DNA of 64,000 nucleotides from a bacterium D16-50 (GCA_003612485.1 RAZA01000021.1:1-64000), one strand, 5' to 3'; counted from the first letter of the stretch, positions 1 to 9,261 are shown. Translations and numbers: made by a program. Notes: a model not told the origin generated them from the sequence alone.

Positions 1-70
1 ACCGCCGTGTACCGAACGGTACGCACGGTGGTGTGAGAGGACGGCGGTTAGTCACCGCCTCCTACTCGAT
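1..70 (+). mobile_element. 3' end (domains V-VI) of a group II intron, truncated by window edge
   Basis: These 70 bases match 14975-15044, the 3' tip of the complete intron in this window, at every position but one (G here, A there, in the loop of the terminal hairpin). They contain the domain V hairpin, in which the catalytic triad reads CGC as in bacterial class C introns, and the domain VI hairpin ending in CTCGAT. The body of this copy lies outside the window. It ends 18 bases from the stop codon of the minus-strand chemoreceptor gene, just as the second copy ends 14 bases from a minus-strand stop. Confidence 0.88.
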
Positions 71-88
71 TGTCGGCATTTATCAGGG

Positions 89-1444
89 TCAGTGTTCGCC
101 CTTGGCAATCTGCAGGATTCTCTCCATATCGGAGATCAGGCCCTTGGAGTAGGCCTCCGCTTCGCGGTAGATCTGCTCCGCCTCGGAGCTCTTGCCGCTG
201 TTGATAGCCCGGATGACGGATTCGCCGTATTTGTGGAACTTCTGGTGCTTAGGCCCCAGCCCCTCCCAGAGATGCTGTATGTCCGGAATGTCAGGGGTCA
301 TGGCGTAATAGAAATGTCCGAAGCCGCATTTGGAGGAATCCAGCTGCAGGGGCGTGACCGTATTGGTATAGACCATTTTCTTGAGGTTGCTCAGCCATGT
401 ATGGTGGGATGATATGGCAGTGGACATGTACTGGGCAAACTCCCGGTTCTCCAGATGGAAGAAGGCGTCCTTGGTCATGTCGCCCATCTGCTTCACAGTG
501 TCGTCCAATGTCTTTTCGATATCCACCACAGGCTTGGTGGCCTCTTTCAAGTCCTCGCCAACCTTGTTCATGAAGTCGGCGCTTTCCTGAAGCTGGTTCT
601 GCATCTCTGCCATGGAGCTGCTGATCTCCTCGCTGACGGCGGCCATGGAACTGACGGAATCGTTGATGTTGGAGACGCAATTCTGGCTTTCCGCATTCAG
701 CTCCCATACGTTCTTGATCTTCTCCGTCATGGAGAGCAGGGAGCTGATGGTGTTCGTGGAGCTCTGGACGCTCTTGTGGGAAGCCTTCTTCATATTGTCC
801 ACAAAGTTGCTCATGTTCTTGGTCATCTGCTGGGTCTCCTCCGAGAGCTCCCGGATTTCACTGGCCACCACGGAGAATCCCTTTCCTACCTCGCCCACCC
901 TTGCGGCTTCCACGGAGGCGTTCAGCGCCAGCAGGTTCGTCTGGAGGGAGATGGAGTCGATTCCGGAGATGACATCGGCCATGTGATTGATGATGTCCAC
1001 CAGAGTATCCATGTCCTGCTGCATTTCCCGGGAAATGGCGATGGTCTGTTCGGAGAGCTCCTTGATGGAGGTCAGCTCGTCCTGCCCTGCCGCTATTTTG
1101 CGGTAGACCTCATCGGTTTCACCGGAAACCCTGACAATGGTATCGGTAAGCTGTTCCTGAGGATTGTTGCCGCTTCCCATGGTGGTTCCGAATATGGTCT
1201 CGGTGGCGTTGGTGACCTTGTTGGAAATGTCCACGATCTTTTCTGTCTGGTGCTGCATCGTCAGGTCCAGGGAACTAATCTGCATCACAGCCTTTATATT
1301 TTTCTCGAAAACCTCTGCAAATTGTTTCCTGCCGCTCAGTAGTCTTTTGTAGATTCCATCCAGTTCCGGATCCGTAGAGCAGTCGAAGTCTCTCAATTCA
1401 GAGACAGCTTTCATTAGCACGTTTTTTTTCTTATTAAAAGCCAT
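89..1444 (-). CDS. Soluble methyl-accepting chemotaxis protein with C-terminal CZB zinc-binding domain
   Basis: A cytoplasmic chemoreceptor of 451 residues. It has no membrane segment. The conserved signalling tip that contacts CheA/CheW is visible near residues 165-200 ([20 protein letters not shown]). The C-terminal ~110 residues look like a chemoreceptor zinc-binding (CZB) domain, with [13 protein letters not shown] and a KHQKFHKYG stretch supplying the usual His/Cys ligands. CZB receptors are known to respond to zinc, hypochlorite or the metal/redox state of the cytoplasm. The gene stands alone on the minus strand, ending next to a group II intron. It fits the other motility genes here (FIST receptor pair, hemerythrin-receiver protein, flagellin). 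The stimulus is not known. Confidence 0.9.
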   Translation of the reverse strand: MAFNKKKNVLMKAVSELRDFDCSTDPELDGIYKRLLSGRKQFAEVFEKNIKAVMQISSLDLTMQHQTEKIVDISNKVTNATETIFGTTMGSGNNPQEQLTDTIVRVSGETDEVYRKIAAGQDELTSIKELSEQTIAISREMQQDMDTLVDIINHMADVISGIDSISLQTNLLALNASVEAARVGEVGKGFSVVASEIRELSEETQQMTKNMSNFVDNMKKASHKSVQSSTNTISSLLSMTEKIKNVWELNAESQNCVSNINDSVSSMAAVSEEISSSMAEMQNQLQESADFMNKVGEDLKEATKPVVDIEKTLDDTVKQMGDMTKDAFFHLENREFAQYMSTAISSHHTWLSNLKKMVYTNTVTPLQLDSSKCGFGHFYYAMTPDIPDIQHLWEGLGPKHQKFHKYGESVIRAINSGKSSEAEQIYREAEAYSKGLISDMERILQIAKGEH

Positions 1445-1488
1445 TTACATACCCTCTTATCTTTCTTTAGAATTGACTTTATACTATT

Positions 1489-1516
1489 ATCATACGGAAT
1501 TTTTTTGTTTTTGCAA
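1489..1516 (-). promoter_or_regulatory. Probable sigma-A promoter of the CZB chemoreceptor gene
   Basis: On the minus strand TTGCAA (1516-1511) and TATGAT (1494-1489) are separated by 16 bases, about 45 bases before the start codon at 1444. The -35 box is imperfect, so this is a moderate call. Confidence 0.45.
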
Positions 1517-1633
1517 GAGTTTTGTGGGAAAACGTAAAAATACTTTTTGGAAAGGGAAATAGTGTATGGATAAAATGCGCCGAATGTGATATAGTTCTAC
1601 GTAGATGTTTGCTGAGAACGGAAGGTGGAATGC

Positions 1634-2446
1634 ATGGGGGCCGGAAAGTATTATGCGGTGAGGAAGGGAAGGACAAGGGGATTGTTCGCAACATGGGAGG
1701 AGTGCAGGGCTTCTGTGGAGGGATATCCCGATGCGGAATACAAAAGCTTCCGGGAGCGGCGGGAAGCGGAAGGGTATCTGGAGGATATTCCCAGTGACGC
1801 CAATTCGGGGGATGCCTCCGCAGGAGCCGGCGCTTCCGAGGGAACGGCAGAAGTCAGGGACGCAGAATCCGATTTCCGGGCTTATAGGGCCGCGCAGTCG
1901 GAGAGACTGGCACAAGCCGGAGACGCAGAATCCGATTTCCGGGCCTATGGGGCCGCGCCGGAGGAGTGTCCGGGGCAGGATACGCTTCTGGCCTATGTGG
2001 ACGGGAGCTATGATGACTCCCTGAAAAAATATGCCTTTGGATGTGTGTTCATTCTGCCGGACGGCCGTATCTGCACGGAATTCGGAAACGGGGAGAAGGA
2101 GCAGGCGCTGAAGCATAGGAATGTGTCAGGGGAGATGCTGGGAGCCATGTATGCGGTGAAGACGGCTATGGCCAGCGGCTTTCGGCAGGTGGAGCTTCGC
2201 TATGACTATGAAGGTATCGAAAAGTGGGTGACGGGAAAGTGGCGGTCAAAGACAGAGCTGACCGAAAAATATGCGAAAGCCATGAGGGAATGGGGAACCA
2301 AGATAGACATCCGTTTTACCAAGGTGGCCGCCCATTCCAACGTATACTATAATGAGCTGGCTGACAAGCTGGCGAAGAAGGGGCTGCGGGAAGGGCAGGG
2401 GACGCCCAAGATCAAGGGGCTGGGGGACGGAAGCGAAATATCATAA
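1634..2446 (+). CDS. rnhA: Ribonuclease HI with N-terminal hybrid-binding domain
   Basis: Cuts the RNA strand of RNA-DNA hybrids (R-loops, replication primers). Residues 1-50 are a hybrid-binding domain of the eukaryotic RNase H1 type (KYYAVRKGR...ATWEECRASVEGYPDAEYKSF). The catalytic domain begins near residue 115 with the acidic residues in AYVDGSYDD, SGEMLGAM, RYDYEGI and NELADKLAKKG. The two are joined by an Ala/Glu-rich linker of about 65 residues that contains an internal duplication (see repeat). I chose ATG 1634, preceded by GAAGGTGG at a normal distance, over an in-frame GTG at 1625. The two-domain form is common in Clostridia. Function is secure, the exact start less so. Confidence 0.9.
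   Translation: MGAGKYYAVRKGRTRGLFATWEECRASVEGYPDAEYKSFRERREAEGYLEDIPSDANSGDASAGAGASEGTAEVRDAESDFRAYRAAQSERLAQAGDAESDFRAYGAAPEECPGQDTLLAYVDGSYDDSLKKYAFGCVFILPDGRICTEFGNGEKEQALKHRNVSGEMLGAMYAVKTAMASGFRQVELRYDYEGIEKWVTGKWRSKTELTEKYAKAMREWGTKIDIRFTKVAAHSNVYYNELADKLAKKGLREGQGTPKIKGLGDGSEIS
1859..1958 (+). repeat. Direct duplication inside the RNase HI linker
   Basis: A stretch of about 37 bases (coding DAESDFRAY) at 1859-1895 recurs at 1922-1958 with only a few differences, an offset of 63 bases or 21 codons. It keeps the reading frame and lengthens the linker between the hybrid-binding and catalytic domains. Confidence 0.85.
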
Positions 2447-2512
2447 AAAGCTTCTGCCAAGGCGGCAGGGGATATAGAAAAATGGAACGGAACAATTGGA
2501 CAGAGGAGAGAT

Positions 2513-3262
2513 ATGGAAGATAGACGGGGCAGGGACAATAATAAGGAAAAAATGAGGCTGAATAAATACCTTGCCCACTGCGGGGTCTGCTCGAGAAGGG
2601 ATGCGGACAGACTGATAGAGCAGGGAAGGGTGACGGTGAACGGAGCCCCCGGCGAGCCCGGTATGCAGGTGGGCGTAGAGGATGAGGTCATGGTGTCGGG
2701 CAGGCATGTGCAGGCTCCTCAGGAGAAGGTGGTGCTGGCGTTCTATAAGCCCTTGGGCGTGGTCTGTACGGAGAGGGATGTCCATGCGGAAACTACGGTG
2801 GCCGATGTGGTGAAATATCCGGTGAGGGTCACCTATGCGGGACGGCTGGACAAGGACTCCGAGGGGCTGCTGCTTTTGAGCAATGACGGAGATCTGATTC
2901 AGGCCATGATGAAGGGATCCGGCGGCCATGAAAAGGAATATCTGGTGAAGGTGGACAAGGAAGTGACCCCCGAATTCATTCAGAAGATGTCGGGGGGAGT
3001 CTATCTGGAGGATTTGGATATCACTACCAGAGAGTGCAGGCTGGAAAGGGTGAGCATGTTTATTTTCAGGATGGTTCTGACTCAAGGAGTCAATCGCCAG
3101 ATCAAGAGAATGTGCCGGGCCTGCGGGTATAGGGTGCGGGCCCTGAAGCGGGTCAGAGTCATGCACGTGGAGCTGGGGGATCTGCGGCCCGGAGAATACT
3201 GCAGGCTGGGCAGGCAGGATGTGGAAAGGCTCTATAGGGACTGTGGGCTGAAACGGTCATAG
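2513..3262 (+). CDS. rluF: RsuA/RluF-family 23S rRNA pseudouridine synthase
   Basis: Isomerises a uridine in ribosomal RNA. The N-terminal S4 RNA-binding domain is clear (MRLNKYLAHCGVCSRRDADR, residues 13-70). The catalytic aspartate lies in the family motif AGRLDKDSEGLLLLSNDG. The segment GVNRQIKRMCRACGYRV and the ending LGDLRPGEYCRL resemble RluF more than RluB or RsuA, so the likely target is the RluF-type uridine of 23S rRNA. ATG 2513 has an AGAGGAGA ribosome binding site; a shorter start at the MRLNKY methionine is possible. It sits 66 bases behind rnhA and 20 bases ahead of ligA, so these three are probably co-transcribed. Family assignment is firm, the exact target is inferred. Confidence 0.85.
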   Translation: MEDRRGRDNNKEKMRLNKYLAHCGVCSRRDADRLIEQGRVTVNGAPGEPGMQVGVEDEVMVSGRHVQAPQEKVVLAFYKPLGVVCTERDVHAETTVADVVKYPVRVTYAGRLDKDSEGLLLLSNDGDLIQAMMKGSGGHEKEYLVKVDKEVTPEFIQKMSGGVYLEDLDITTRECRLERVSMFIFRMVLTQGVNRQIKRMCRACGYRVRALKRVRVMHVELGDLRPGEYCRLGRQDVERLYRDCGLKRS

Positions 3263-3282
3263 AAACGGCTCCGGAGACATAG

Positions 3283-5292
3283 ATGGAAGAAGGGCAGGAC
3301 GTTCAAGATATGCAGACTGAAAAAATAGAGAGGATCAAGAATCTGGTGGAGCTGCTGAACAGGGCCTCCAGAGCTTATTACGCGCAGGACCGGGAGATTA
3401 TGGACAACCGGGAATACGACGAGCTATATGACGAGCTGTGCGCTTTGGAAAAAGAGACGGGAGTGGTGCTGGCCAACAGCCCTACGGTGAACGTGGGCTA
3501 TGAGGCGGTGGAAGAACTGCCCAAGGAGCGTCACGAGACCCCCATGCTGTCTCTGGACAAGACCAAGAGCCGGGAGGAGCTGAAGGGCTGGCTTGAGGGC
3601 CATGAGGGGGTCTTAAGCTGGAAGCTGGACGGCCTGACCATCGTGCTGACTTACCGCGGCGGCAGGCTGGAGAAGGCGGTGACCAGAGGGAACGGGGAGA
3701 TCGGTGAGGTAATCACCAATAATGCCCAGACTTTCGAGAACCTGCCTCTTGCCATATCCTTTCAGGGGGAGCTGGTGCTGCGGGGGGAGGCCGTGATCCG
3801 CTATTCCGATTTTGAGAGAATCAATGGGGAGATCGAGGACGAGGCGGCGAAATACAAGAATCCCCGGAATCTCTGCAGCGGTTCCGTGCGTCAGCTGAAC
3901 AATGAGATCACGGCCAGAAGGAGCGTCAGGTTCTATGGGTTTGGGCTGGTGAGCGCCGAGGGGAGCGATGGGGAGAATATCGCGGATTTCGGGAATTCCA
4001 GAATGGCACAGTTTGACTTCCTGCAGGCTCAGGGCTTCGAGACGGTGGAGCATTACCTTGTGGGGGAGGAAAACATATTGGAGAGGGTGGCGGCCTTCGA
4101 GGAAAAGGTGGGGACTTACGACATCCCCTCCGACGGGCTGGTACTGATCTATGAGGATATAGCCTACGGCCGGTCTTTGGGCAGAACGGCCAAGTTTCCC
4201 CGGGATTCCATCGCCTTCAAGTGGGCGGACCAGCTGCGGGAGACCACGCTCAAGGAGATCGAGTGGAGCGCCAGCCGGACGGGGCTGATCAACCCTGTGG
4301 CCATCTTTGAGCCTGTGGAGCTGGAGGGAACCACGGTGAGCAGAGCCTCGGTACACAATATCAGCATACTGCGGGGGCTGCAGCTGGGCATAGGCGATAG
4401 GATCACGGTGTACAAGGCAAATATGATCATTCCCCAGATCGCCAAGAACCTTACCTGCAGCGATACGGTGGAGGTTCCAAAGTTTTGTCCCGTGTGCGGC
4501 GGCAGCACCCAGATCCGTCAGGTGAACGAGGTGCAGTCCCTCTATTGTACCAACGAGAAATGCGCGGCCAAGCAGATCAAGGCCTTTGCCTTGTTCGTCA
4601 GCAGGGACGCCATGAATATAGACGGGCTTTCTGAAGCTACGCTGGAGAAATTCGTGGATAGGGGCTTTATCCATGAGTTTGCCGATCTGTTCCATTTGGA
4701 TAAGCATAAGGAAGAGATTCTGGAGATGGAGGGCTTCGGTGAAAAGTCCTACAAAAATCTAATAGACAGCATAGACAAGGCCAGAAACACTACGCTTCCC
4801 CGAATGGTCTATGGATTGGGCATAGAGAACATCGGGGCAGCCAACGCTAAGATGCTCTGCAGGTACTTCGGGTACGACTTTAAGAAGCTGCAGGAGGCGG
4901 ACGCAGAGAGCCTTGGCGCCATCGAGGGAGTGGGGGAGGTCATCGCCTCGGCCTTTGTGCAGTATATGCAGGACGAGGACAATCAGCGGAAGATAGAGAA
5001 TCTGATGAGGGAGCTGCAGATAGAGGTTCCGGCGGTGAAAGAGGGGAGCCAGATTTTGTCGGGCTTAAGCTTCGTGGTCACGGGAAGTCTGGAGCGCTTT
5101 GCCAGCCGCAGCGACCTGAAGGAGCTTATTGAGGAGAAGGGAGGAAAGGTGACGGGGAGCGTCACCAGCAAGACCACCTGCCTGATCAATAATGATCCGG
5201 CCTCCTCTTCCTCCAAGAACAAGAAGGCCAGAGAGCTGAACATTCCCATTCTTTCGGAGGAGGACTTTCTGAAACAGTATGGGATAGAATAA
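3283..5292 (+). CDS. ligA: NAD+-dependent DNA ligase
   Basis: Seals nicks in DNA using NAD+; needed for Okazaki fragment joining and repair. At 669 residues it has normal full length. Visible parts in order: the Ia NAD-binding region (residues 10-75, with YYAQDREIMDNREYDELYDEL), the adenylation domain with the nucleophilic lysine in SWKLDGLTIVL near residue 112, the OB-fold, the four-cysteine zinc finger (CPVCGG...YCTNEKC, about 405-430), helix-hairpin-helix repeats, and a C-terminal BRCT domain from about residue 590 (ILSGLSFVVTGSLERFASR). A start 30 bases further in (MQTEKIERIK) is also possible. It lies tightly behind the pseudouridine synthase gene. Confidence 0.96.
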   Translation: MEEGQDVQDMQTEKIERIKNLVELLNRASRAYYAQDREIMDNREYDELYDELCALEKETGVVLANSPTVNVGYEAVEELPKERHETPMLSLDKTKSREELKGWLEGHEGVLSWKLDGLTIVLTYRGGRLEKAVTRGNGEIGEVITNNAQTFENLPLAISFQGELVLRGEAVIRYSDFERINGEIEDEAAKYKNPRNLCSGSVRQLNNEITARRSVRFYGFGLVSAEGSDGENIADFGNSRMAQFDFLQAQGFETVEHYLVGEENILERVAAFEEKVGTYDIPSDGLVLIYEDIAYGRSLGRTAKFPRDSIAFKWADQLRETTLKEIEWSASRTGLINPVAIFEPVELEGTTVSRASVHNISILRGLQLGIGDRITVYKANMIIPQIAKNLTCSDTVEVPKFCPVCGGSTQIRQVNEVQSLYCTNEKCAAKQIKAFALFVSRDAMNIDGLSEATLEKFVDRGFIHEFADLFHLDKHKEEILEMEGFGEKSYKNLIDSIDKARNTTLPRMVYGLGIENIGAANAKMLCRYFGYDFKKLQEADAESLGAIEGVGEVIASAFVQYMQDEDNQRKIENLMRELQIEVPAVKEGSQILSGLSFVVTGSLERFASRSDLKELIEEKGGKVTGSVTSKTTCLINNDPASSSSKNKKARELNIPILSEEDFLKQYGIE

Positions 5293-5369
5293 AAAGCCGC
5301 TTACAAGGATTCGCCCTCCGGTGAGGATCGGATGGGGATTTGCCGTGTGCGGCGGAAAGAGGATAGAAT

Positions 5370-6275
5370 ATGCCGATCAGAACACAGAGCGATCTGCCTG
5401 CGAAGGAGATTCTGGAAAACGAAAATATATTTGTCATGGATGAATGCCGGGCTATGCATCAGGACATACGTCCCCTGCAGCTGCTGATTCTGAACAATAT
5501 GCCCGTAAAGCAGGATACGGAGCTGCAGCTGCTGAGGGCGCTGTCCAACACGCCCCTGCAGGTGGACGTGACCTTTATGAATGTGAAGAGCCATGTGTCC
5601 CTGAACACCTCAGCCAGCCACTTGAACAAATTCTATACGACGCTGGACGATATTCGTGACCGAAAATATGACGGAATGATAGTAACCGGTGCGCCGGTGG
5701 AGGACATTCGCTTTGAGGAGGTTGACTACTGGCAGGAGATCTGCGAGATATTTGACTGGGCTGAGACCCATGTGACCTCCACGCTACATATCTGCTGGGC
5801 TGCTCAGGCAGGATTCTACCATTATTACGGCATAGACAAAAAGCTGCTTCCCGGAAAGCTTTCCGGGGTCTATGAGCATAAAGTAATGAATAGGAAGGTT
5901 CCCTTGGTGCGGGGGTTCGACGATATTTTTCTCGCCCCTCACAGCCGCCATACGGAGACCCCGGCGGAGGCCATCCACGCCTGCGGGGAGCTGACTGTTC
6001 TGGCCCAGTCCCAGACGGCCGGGGTGTACCTTGCCATCGCTGAGGGCGGAAAGAAGATCTTTGTCACCGGCCATCCGGAGTACGACAGATATACCCTGAA
6101 CAATGAATACCATAGGGATCTGGGCAGAGGCCTGAAGGTCTCGATTCCCTACAACTATTATCCGGAGGACGATCCTGAGAAGAGGCCTCTGCTGCAGTGG
6201 CGCTCTCACAGCAACAATCTCTACAGCAATTTCCTGAACTATTATGTGTATCAGGTGACGCCTTACGAGCTGTAG
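5370..6275 (+). CDS. metA: Homoserine O-acetyltransferase of the MetA family
   Basis: First committed step of methionine synthesis: acylates homoserine for transsulfuration. The 301-residue protein starts with the family signature MPIRTQSDLPAKEILENENI. Cys142 (HICWAAQAG) is the nucleophile, and the His/Glu of the triad are in GHPEYDR. Position 111 is Glu (TGAPVEDIRFEEVDYW). In characterised MetA proteins Glu at this site gives acetyl-CoA use and Gly gives succinyl-CoA use, so despite the usual 'succinyltransferase' label this one should use acetyl-CoA. It follows ligA by 77 bases. No S-box or other methionine riboswitch was recognised in that gap. Confidence 0.93.
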   Translation: MPIRTQSDLPAKEILENENIFVMDECRAMHQDIRPLQLLILNNMPVKQDTELQLLRALSNTPLQVDVTFMNVKSHVSLNTSASHLNKFYTTLDDIRDRKYDGMIVTGAPVEDIRFEEVDYWQEICEIFDWAETHVTSTLHICWAAQAGFYHYYGIDKKLLPGKLSGVYEHKVMNRKVPLVRGFDDIFLAPHSRHTETPAEAIHACGELTVLAQSQTAGVYLAIAEGGKKIFVTGHPEYDRYTLNNEYHRDLGRGLKVSIPYNYYPEDDPEKRPLLQWRSHSNNLYSNFLNYYVYQVTPYEL

Positions 6276-6408
6276 GCGCTTACCCGGGAGACAGTCTGGA
6301 CAAAAAAGCTTGGGATGGGCAGCGGAAGCGGGGGATGATTCCGCCGCAGGGCAGGCTGATCCCGCCGCAACGGGGCTTCGGCGCAGGCATAGGAGGGAGG
6401 AACGGCAT

Positions 6409-6912
6409 ATGAATATGATAGCCGCGGTGGACAGCCGCTGGGCCATAGGACGCAAGGGACAGCTGCTGGTGAGCATACCCAACGACCTGAGGCATTTTCG
6501 GGAGGAAACCATGGGAAAGGTGGTGGTCTATGGGAGAAAGACCCTGCAGACCTTTCCGCAGGGAATGCCTCTTCCGGGCAGAACCAATATCGTTCTTTCC
6601 CAGAATCCGGACTTTCAGGTAAAGAACGCCAAAGTGGCGCATTCACTGGAAGAGCTTTTAGAGATGCTTTTGGAGTATCCGCCCACAGACGTATATGTGG
6701 TGGGGGGAGAGAGCGTATATAGGCAGCTTCTTCCCCACTGCCAAACGGCGCATATCACCAAGATCGACCGCAGCTATGAGGCGGATGCCTATTTTCCCGA
6801 TCTGGATAAGGATCCGGAGTGGGAGATCACTGCGGACAGCGACGAGCAGACCTATTTTGACATTGCATATGCTTTTCTGAGGTATGAGAGAAAAAGCCCA
6901 AAGCACCATTGA
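6409..6912 (+). CDS. folA: Dihydrofolate reductase
   Basis: Reduces dihydrofolate to tetrahydrofolate with NADPH. Family features: MNMIAAVDSRWAIGRKGQLL at the N terminus, IPNDLRHFREETMGKVVVYGRKT (substrate/NADPH region, with Asp at the position corresponding to Asp27 of the E. coli enzyme), and the VVGGESVY nucleotide motif near residue 103. Length 167 is normal. The reading frame is open upstream to 6310, but ATG 6409 has a strong AGGAGGGAGG site at 6391-6400 and the homologous N terminus starts there. It lies 133 bases after metA, and a fresh promoter for ilvE begins right behind it. Confidence 0.94.
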   Translation: MNMIAAVDSRWAIGRKGQLLVSIPNDLRHFREETMGKVVVYGRKTLQTFPQGMPLPGRTNIVLSQNPDFQVKNAKVAHSLEELLEMLLEYPPTDVYVVGGESVYRQLLPHCQTAHITKIDRSYEADAYFPDLDKDPEWEITADSDEQTYFDIAYAFLRYERKSPKHH

Positions 6913-6924
6913 CGTGAAAGTGTA

Positions 6925-6995
6925 TTGACTTTTAGCTTTGAAGGGATAATAATAGTTATAAGCTTTCAGAGAAAGCGCCGGAAGAGGAATCCGGC
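6925..6995 (+). promoter_or_regulatory. Promoter and hairpin leader of ilvE
   Basis: TTGACT (6925-6930) and TAATAA (6947-6952), 16 bases apart, form a likely sigma-A promoter; the -10 box is imprecise. The leader carries two back-to-back small hairpins: GCTTTC/GAAAGC (6962-6976) and GCCGGA/TCCGGC (6977-6995). Neither has a T-run, and no T-box or other known riboswitch was recognised. Confidence 0.5.
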
Positions 6996-7023
6996 TCTAA
7001 CACAAGGAAAGAGGGAAAAGAAC

Positions 7024-8055
7024 ATGACAGCGAAGAAGAAAGACATTGATTGGAGCAATCTTGGCTTCGGATATATGCAGACGGAAAAACGGTATGTGTC
7101 CAATTATAAGGACGGGGCATGGGATCAGGGCGTCCTTACAGAGGACGCAAACATTGTACTGAACGAATGCGCGGGGGTTCTGCAGTATGCCCAGACAGTA
7201 TTCGAGGGGCTGAAAGCGTATACTACAGATGACGGACATATCGTTGCGTTTCGTCCGGATCTGAATGCGGAGCGCATGGAGTCCTCCGCAAGGCGGCTGG
7301 AGATGCCGGTGTTTCCCAGAGAGCGTTTCTTGGACGCGGTTACAAAGGTGGTGGAGGCCAATGAGGCCTACGTCCCTCCCTATGGCAGCGGAGCCACCCT
7401 TTATCTGCGTCCCTACATGTTCGGCAGCAATTCCGTGATCGGGGTGAAGCCTGCGGACGAATACCAGTTCAGGGTTTTCTGTACCCCGGTAGGCCCCTAT
7501 TTCAAGGGCGGCGCAAAACCTCTGACCATCTGTGTCAGCGATTTCGATAGGGCAGCGCCTCACGGAACGGGGAATATTAAGGCCGGGCTGAACTATGCCA
7601 TGAGTCTTCATGCCATTGTCACAGCCCATAAGGAGGGATTTGACGAGAATATGTATCTGGATCCGGGAACCCGCAGGAAGGTGGAGGAGACCGGAGGAGC
7701 AAACTTCCTTTTTGTCACCAAGGACGGGAAGGTCGTGACGCCGAAGTCGGACAGCATTCTGCCCTCCATCACCCGCCGCTCCTTGGTCCATGTGGCAAGA
7801 GAATATCTGGGACTGGAAGCGGAGGAGAGGGAGGTGTTTTTGGACGAGCTGGAGGACTTTGCGGAGTGCGGACTCTGCGGCACGGCGGCGGTGATCTCCC
7901 CTGTGGGCAAGATCGTGGATCATGGCAGGGAAATCTGCCTTCCCAGCGGCATGAAGCAGATGGGACCCGTGACACAGAAGCTGTACGATACCTTGACCGG
8001 TATACAGATGGGCAGAATCGAGGCCCCCAAGGGATGGATCCATGTGATCGCATGA
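7024..8055 (+). CDS. ilvE: Branched-chain amino acid aminotransferase
   Basis: A PLP enzyme exchanging amino groups between glutamate and the 2-oxo acids of Leu, Ile and Val. At 343 residues it matches the longer IlvE group (starting DIDWSNLGFGYMQTEKRY). The lysine that binds PLP is in GNIKAGLNYAMS. The conserved segments AQTVFEGLKAY, YLRPYMFG, EETGGANFLFV and GTAAVISPVG are present. The frame is open from 6925, but ATG 7024 follows a purine-rich AAGGAAAGAGGG and begins the homologous region. It has its own promoter and two leader hairpins. The next gene, a lipoprotein, is 126 bases downstream. Confidence 0.95.
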   Translation: MTAKKKDIDWSNLGFGYMQTEKRYVSNYKDGAWDQGVLTEDANIVLNECAGVLQYAQTVFEGLKAYTTDDGHIVAFRPDLNAERMESSARRLEMPVFPRERFLDAVTKVVEANEAYVPPYGSGATLYLRPYMFGSNSVIGVKPADEYQFRVFCTPVGPYFKGGAKPLTICVSDFDRAAPHGTGNIKAGLNYAMSLHAIVTAHKEGFDENMYLDPGTRRKVEETGGANFLFVTKDGKVVTPKSDSILPSITRRSLVHVAREYLGLEAEEREVFLDELEDFAECGLCGTAAVISPVGKIVDHGREICLPSGMKQMGPVTQKLYDTLTGIQMGRIEAPKGWIHVIA

Positions 8056-8181
8056 CAGGGACAGGCAGCCGGAAGGGGGCGGTCTGGGGGGCTTCATGAA
8101 AAATGCAGCCGGGCAGCCAAAAAAAGGGCGGCTTGGGCAGTTTGCGCGGAAATCGAGCCGGAAGGCAGACGGTGTGAATGA

Positions 8182-9261
8182 ATGGAGAAAAAGGGACGGT
8201 TTTATAGACATATGATCAGAAGCTGGGTCTGGCTGCTGGCGTCTTGCTGGCTGCTTACGGCTTGCGGCGACGGTTCAAAGATTGTCTTTACCAAAGGGCT
8301 TGGCAAGGACGAGGTGTTCCGGATCGGTGACAGTGTCTGCACGGTGCCGGAGATGATGGTCTATCTGATCAATACCAGAAACCAGTATGAGAATGTTTAC
8401 GGCTCTCAGGTGTGGAAAATTACTGTGGACGGGATTACGCTGGAGGAGAATGTGAAGGAGACCGTTCTGGCTAAGATCGCCCAGATCAAGACCATGTACC
8501 TGCTTGCAAAGAGCCGGGGAGCGGTTCTGGAGGAGGGAGAAGACAGACGGGTGAAAGCGGCTGCGGCAGAGTATTACGGCAGCTTGAACGATGAGGAAAA
8601 GGAACTCATGGGTTCCGATGCGGACATCATAGAAAAGCTGTATAGGGAGTACGCGCTTGCAGACAAAATCTATCAGAGCATCATAAGGGATGTGAATCCG
8701 GAAATCAGCGACGACGAGGCCCGTACCATAACGGTGCAGCAGATCGTGCTGCGCACAAAGGCCGCCGACGCCGAGGACGGCACCGCCGCAATTTCTGAGG
8801 CGGAGAAGGCGGCGGTATACGAGAGGGCCTGCGATATCCGCCATATGGCCGTGGACGGAGAGCATGATTTCGTGGATCTGGCTTCCCGGTACAGTGATGA
8901 TTCCGTCACTACCTTTTCTTTTGGCATAGGGGAGAAGGAGGAAGCCTTCGAGCGGGCGGCGTTCGCTCTGGCCACGGGGGAGGTCAGTCAGGTGATAGAG
9001 ACCGAGGAGGGATATCACATCATAAAATGCATCAGCACCTTCGACAAAAATCAGACGGATGTGAACAAGCTGGAGATTCTGGAACAGCGGCGCAGGGAAG
9101 TGTTCGGAGAGGAATATGACGCTTTCGTGGAGACCTTGGCGAGGCAGCTGAATACGGAGGTTTGGCAGGAGATGACGCTGCCAAAGGACGAGAGGGTGAC
9201 TACGGCTGATTTTTTTGAGGTATATAGGAAGCATTTTCCCGACACAGCGCAGGCTGACTGA
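8182..9261 (+). CDS. PrsA/SurA-like lipoprotein peptidyl-prolyl isomerase (parvulin)
   Basis: Probably an extracytoplasmic folding factor tethered to the outer face of the membrane. The N terminus is a lipoprotein signal: basic start, hydrophobic run, then LLTAC, so the mature protein would begin at that Cys. Residues ~45-175 resemble the helical SurA N-terminal chaperone region. Residues ~185-285 form a parvulin domain (ITVQQIVLRTK ... FVDLASRYSDDS ... ETEEGYHIIKCIS). Family length 300-360 fits. The Shine-Dalgarno sequence is weak; ATG 8212 (MIRSWVW) is a possible alternative start. It stands just ahead of the heat-shock promoter of htpG, so it may belong to a protein-quality region, but it has no visible CIRCE of its own. 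Confidence 0.82.
   Translation: MEKKGRFYRHMIRSWVWLLASCWLLTACGDGSKIVFTKGLGKDEVFRIGDSVCTVPEMMVYLINTRNQYENVYGSQVWKITVDGITLEENVKETVLAKIAQIKTMYLLAKSRGAVLEEGEDRRVKAAAAEYYGSLNDEEKELMGSDADIIEKLYREYALADKIYQSIIRDVNPEISDDEARTITVQQIVLRTKAADAEDGTAAISEAEKAAVYERACDIRHMAVDGEHDFVDLASRYSDDSVTTFSFGIGEKEEAFERAAFALATGEVSQVIETEEGYHIIKCISTFDKNQTDVNKLEILEQRRREVFGEEYDAFVETLARQLNTEVWQEMTLPKDERVTTADFFEVYRKHFPDTAQAD

Noticed and set aside
1445..1490. Sigma-28 promoter for the CZB chemoreceptor
   Set aside because: TAAA and GATAA are present on the minus strand, but spacing is about 13 and the CC of the -10 element is missing; a sigma-A promoter fits better.
3613..4707. Long minus-strand open frame (364 codons) opposite ligA
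   Set aside because: It lies wholly inside a certain gene, has no ribosome site and no recognisable protein pattern; it results from the GC-rich codon use of ligA.
6961..6995. T-box or amino-acid riboswitch ahead of ilvE
   Set aside because: Only two short hairpins are present, without the T-box sequence or a terminator.
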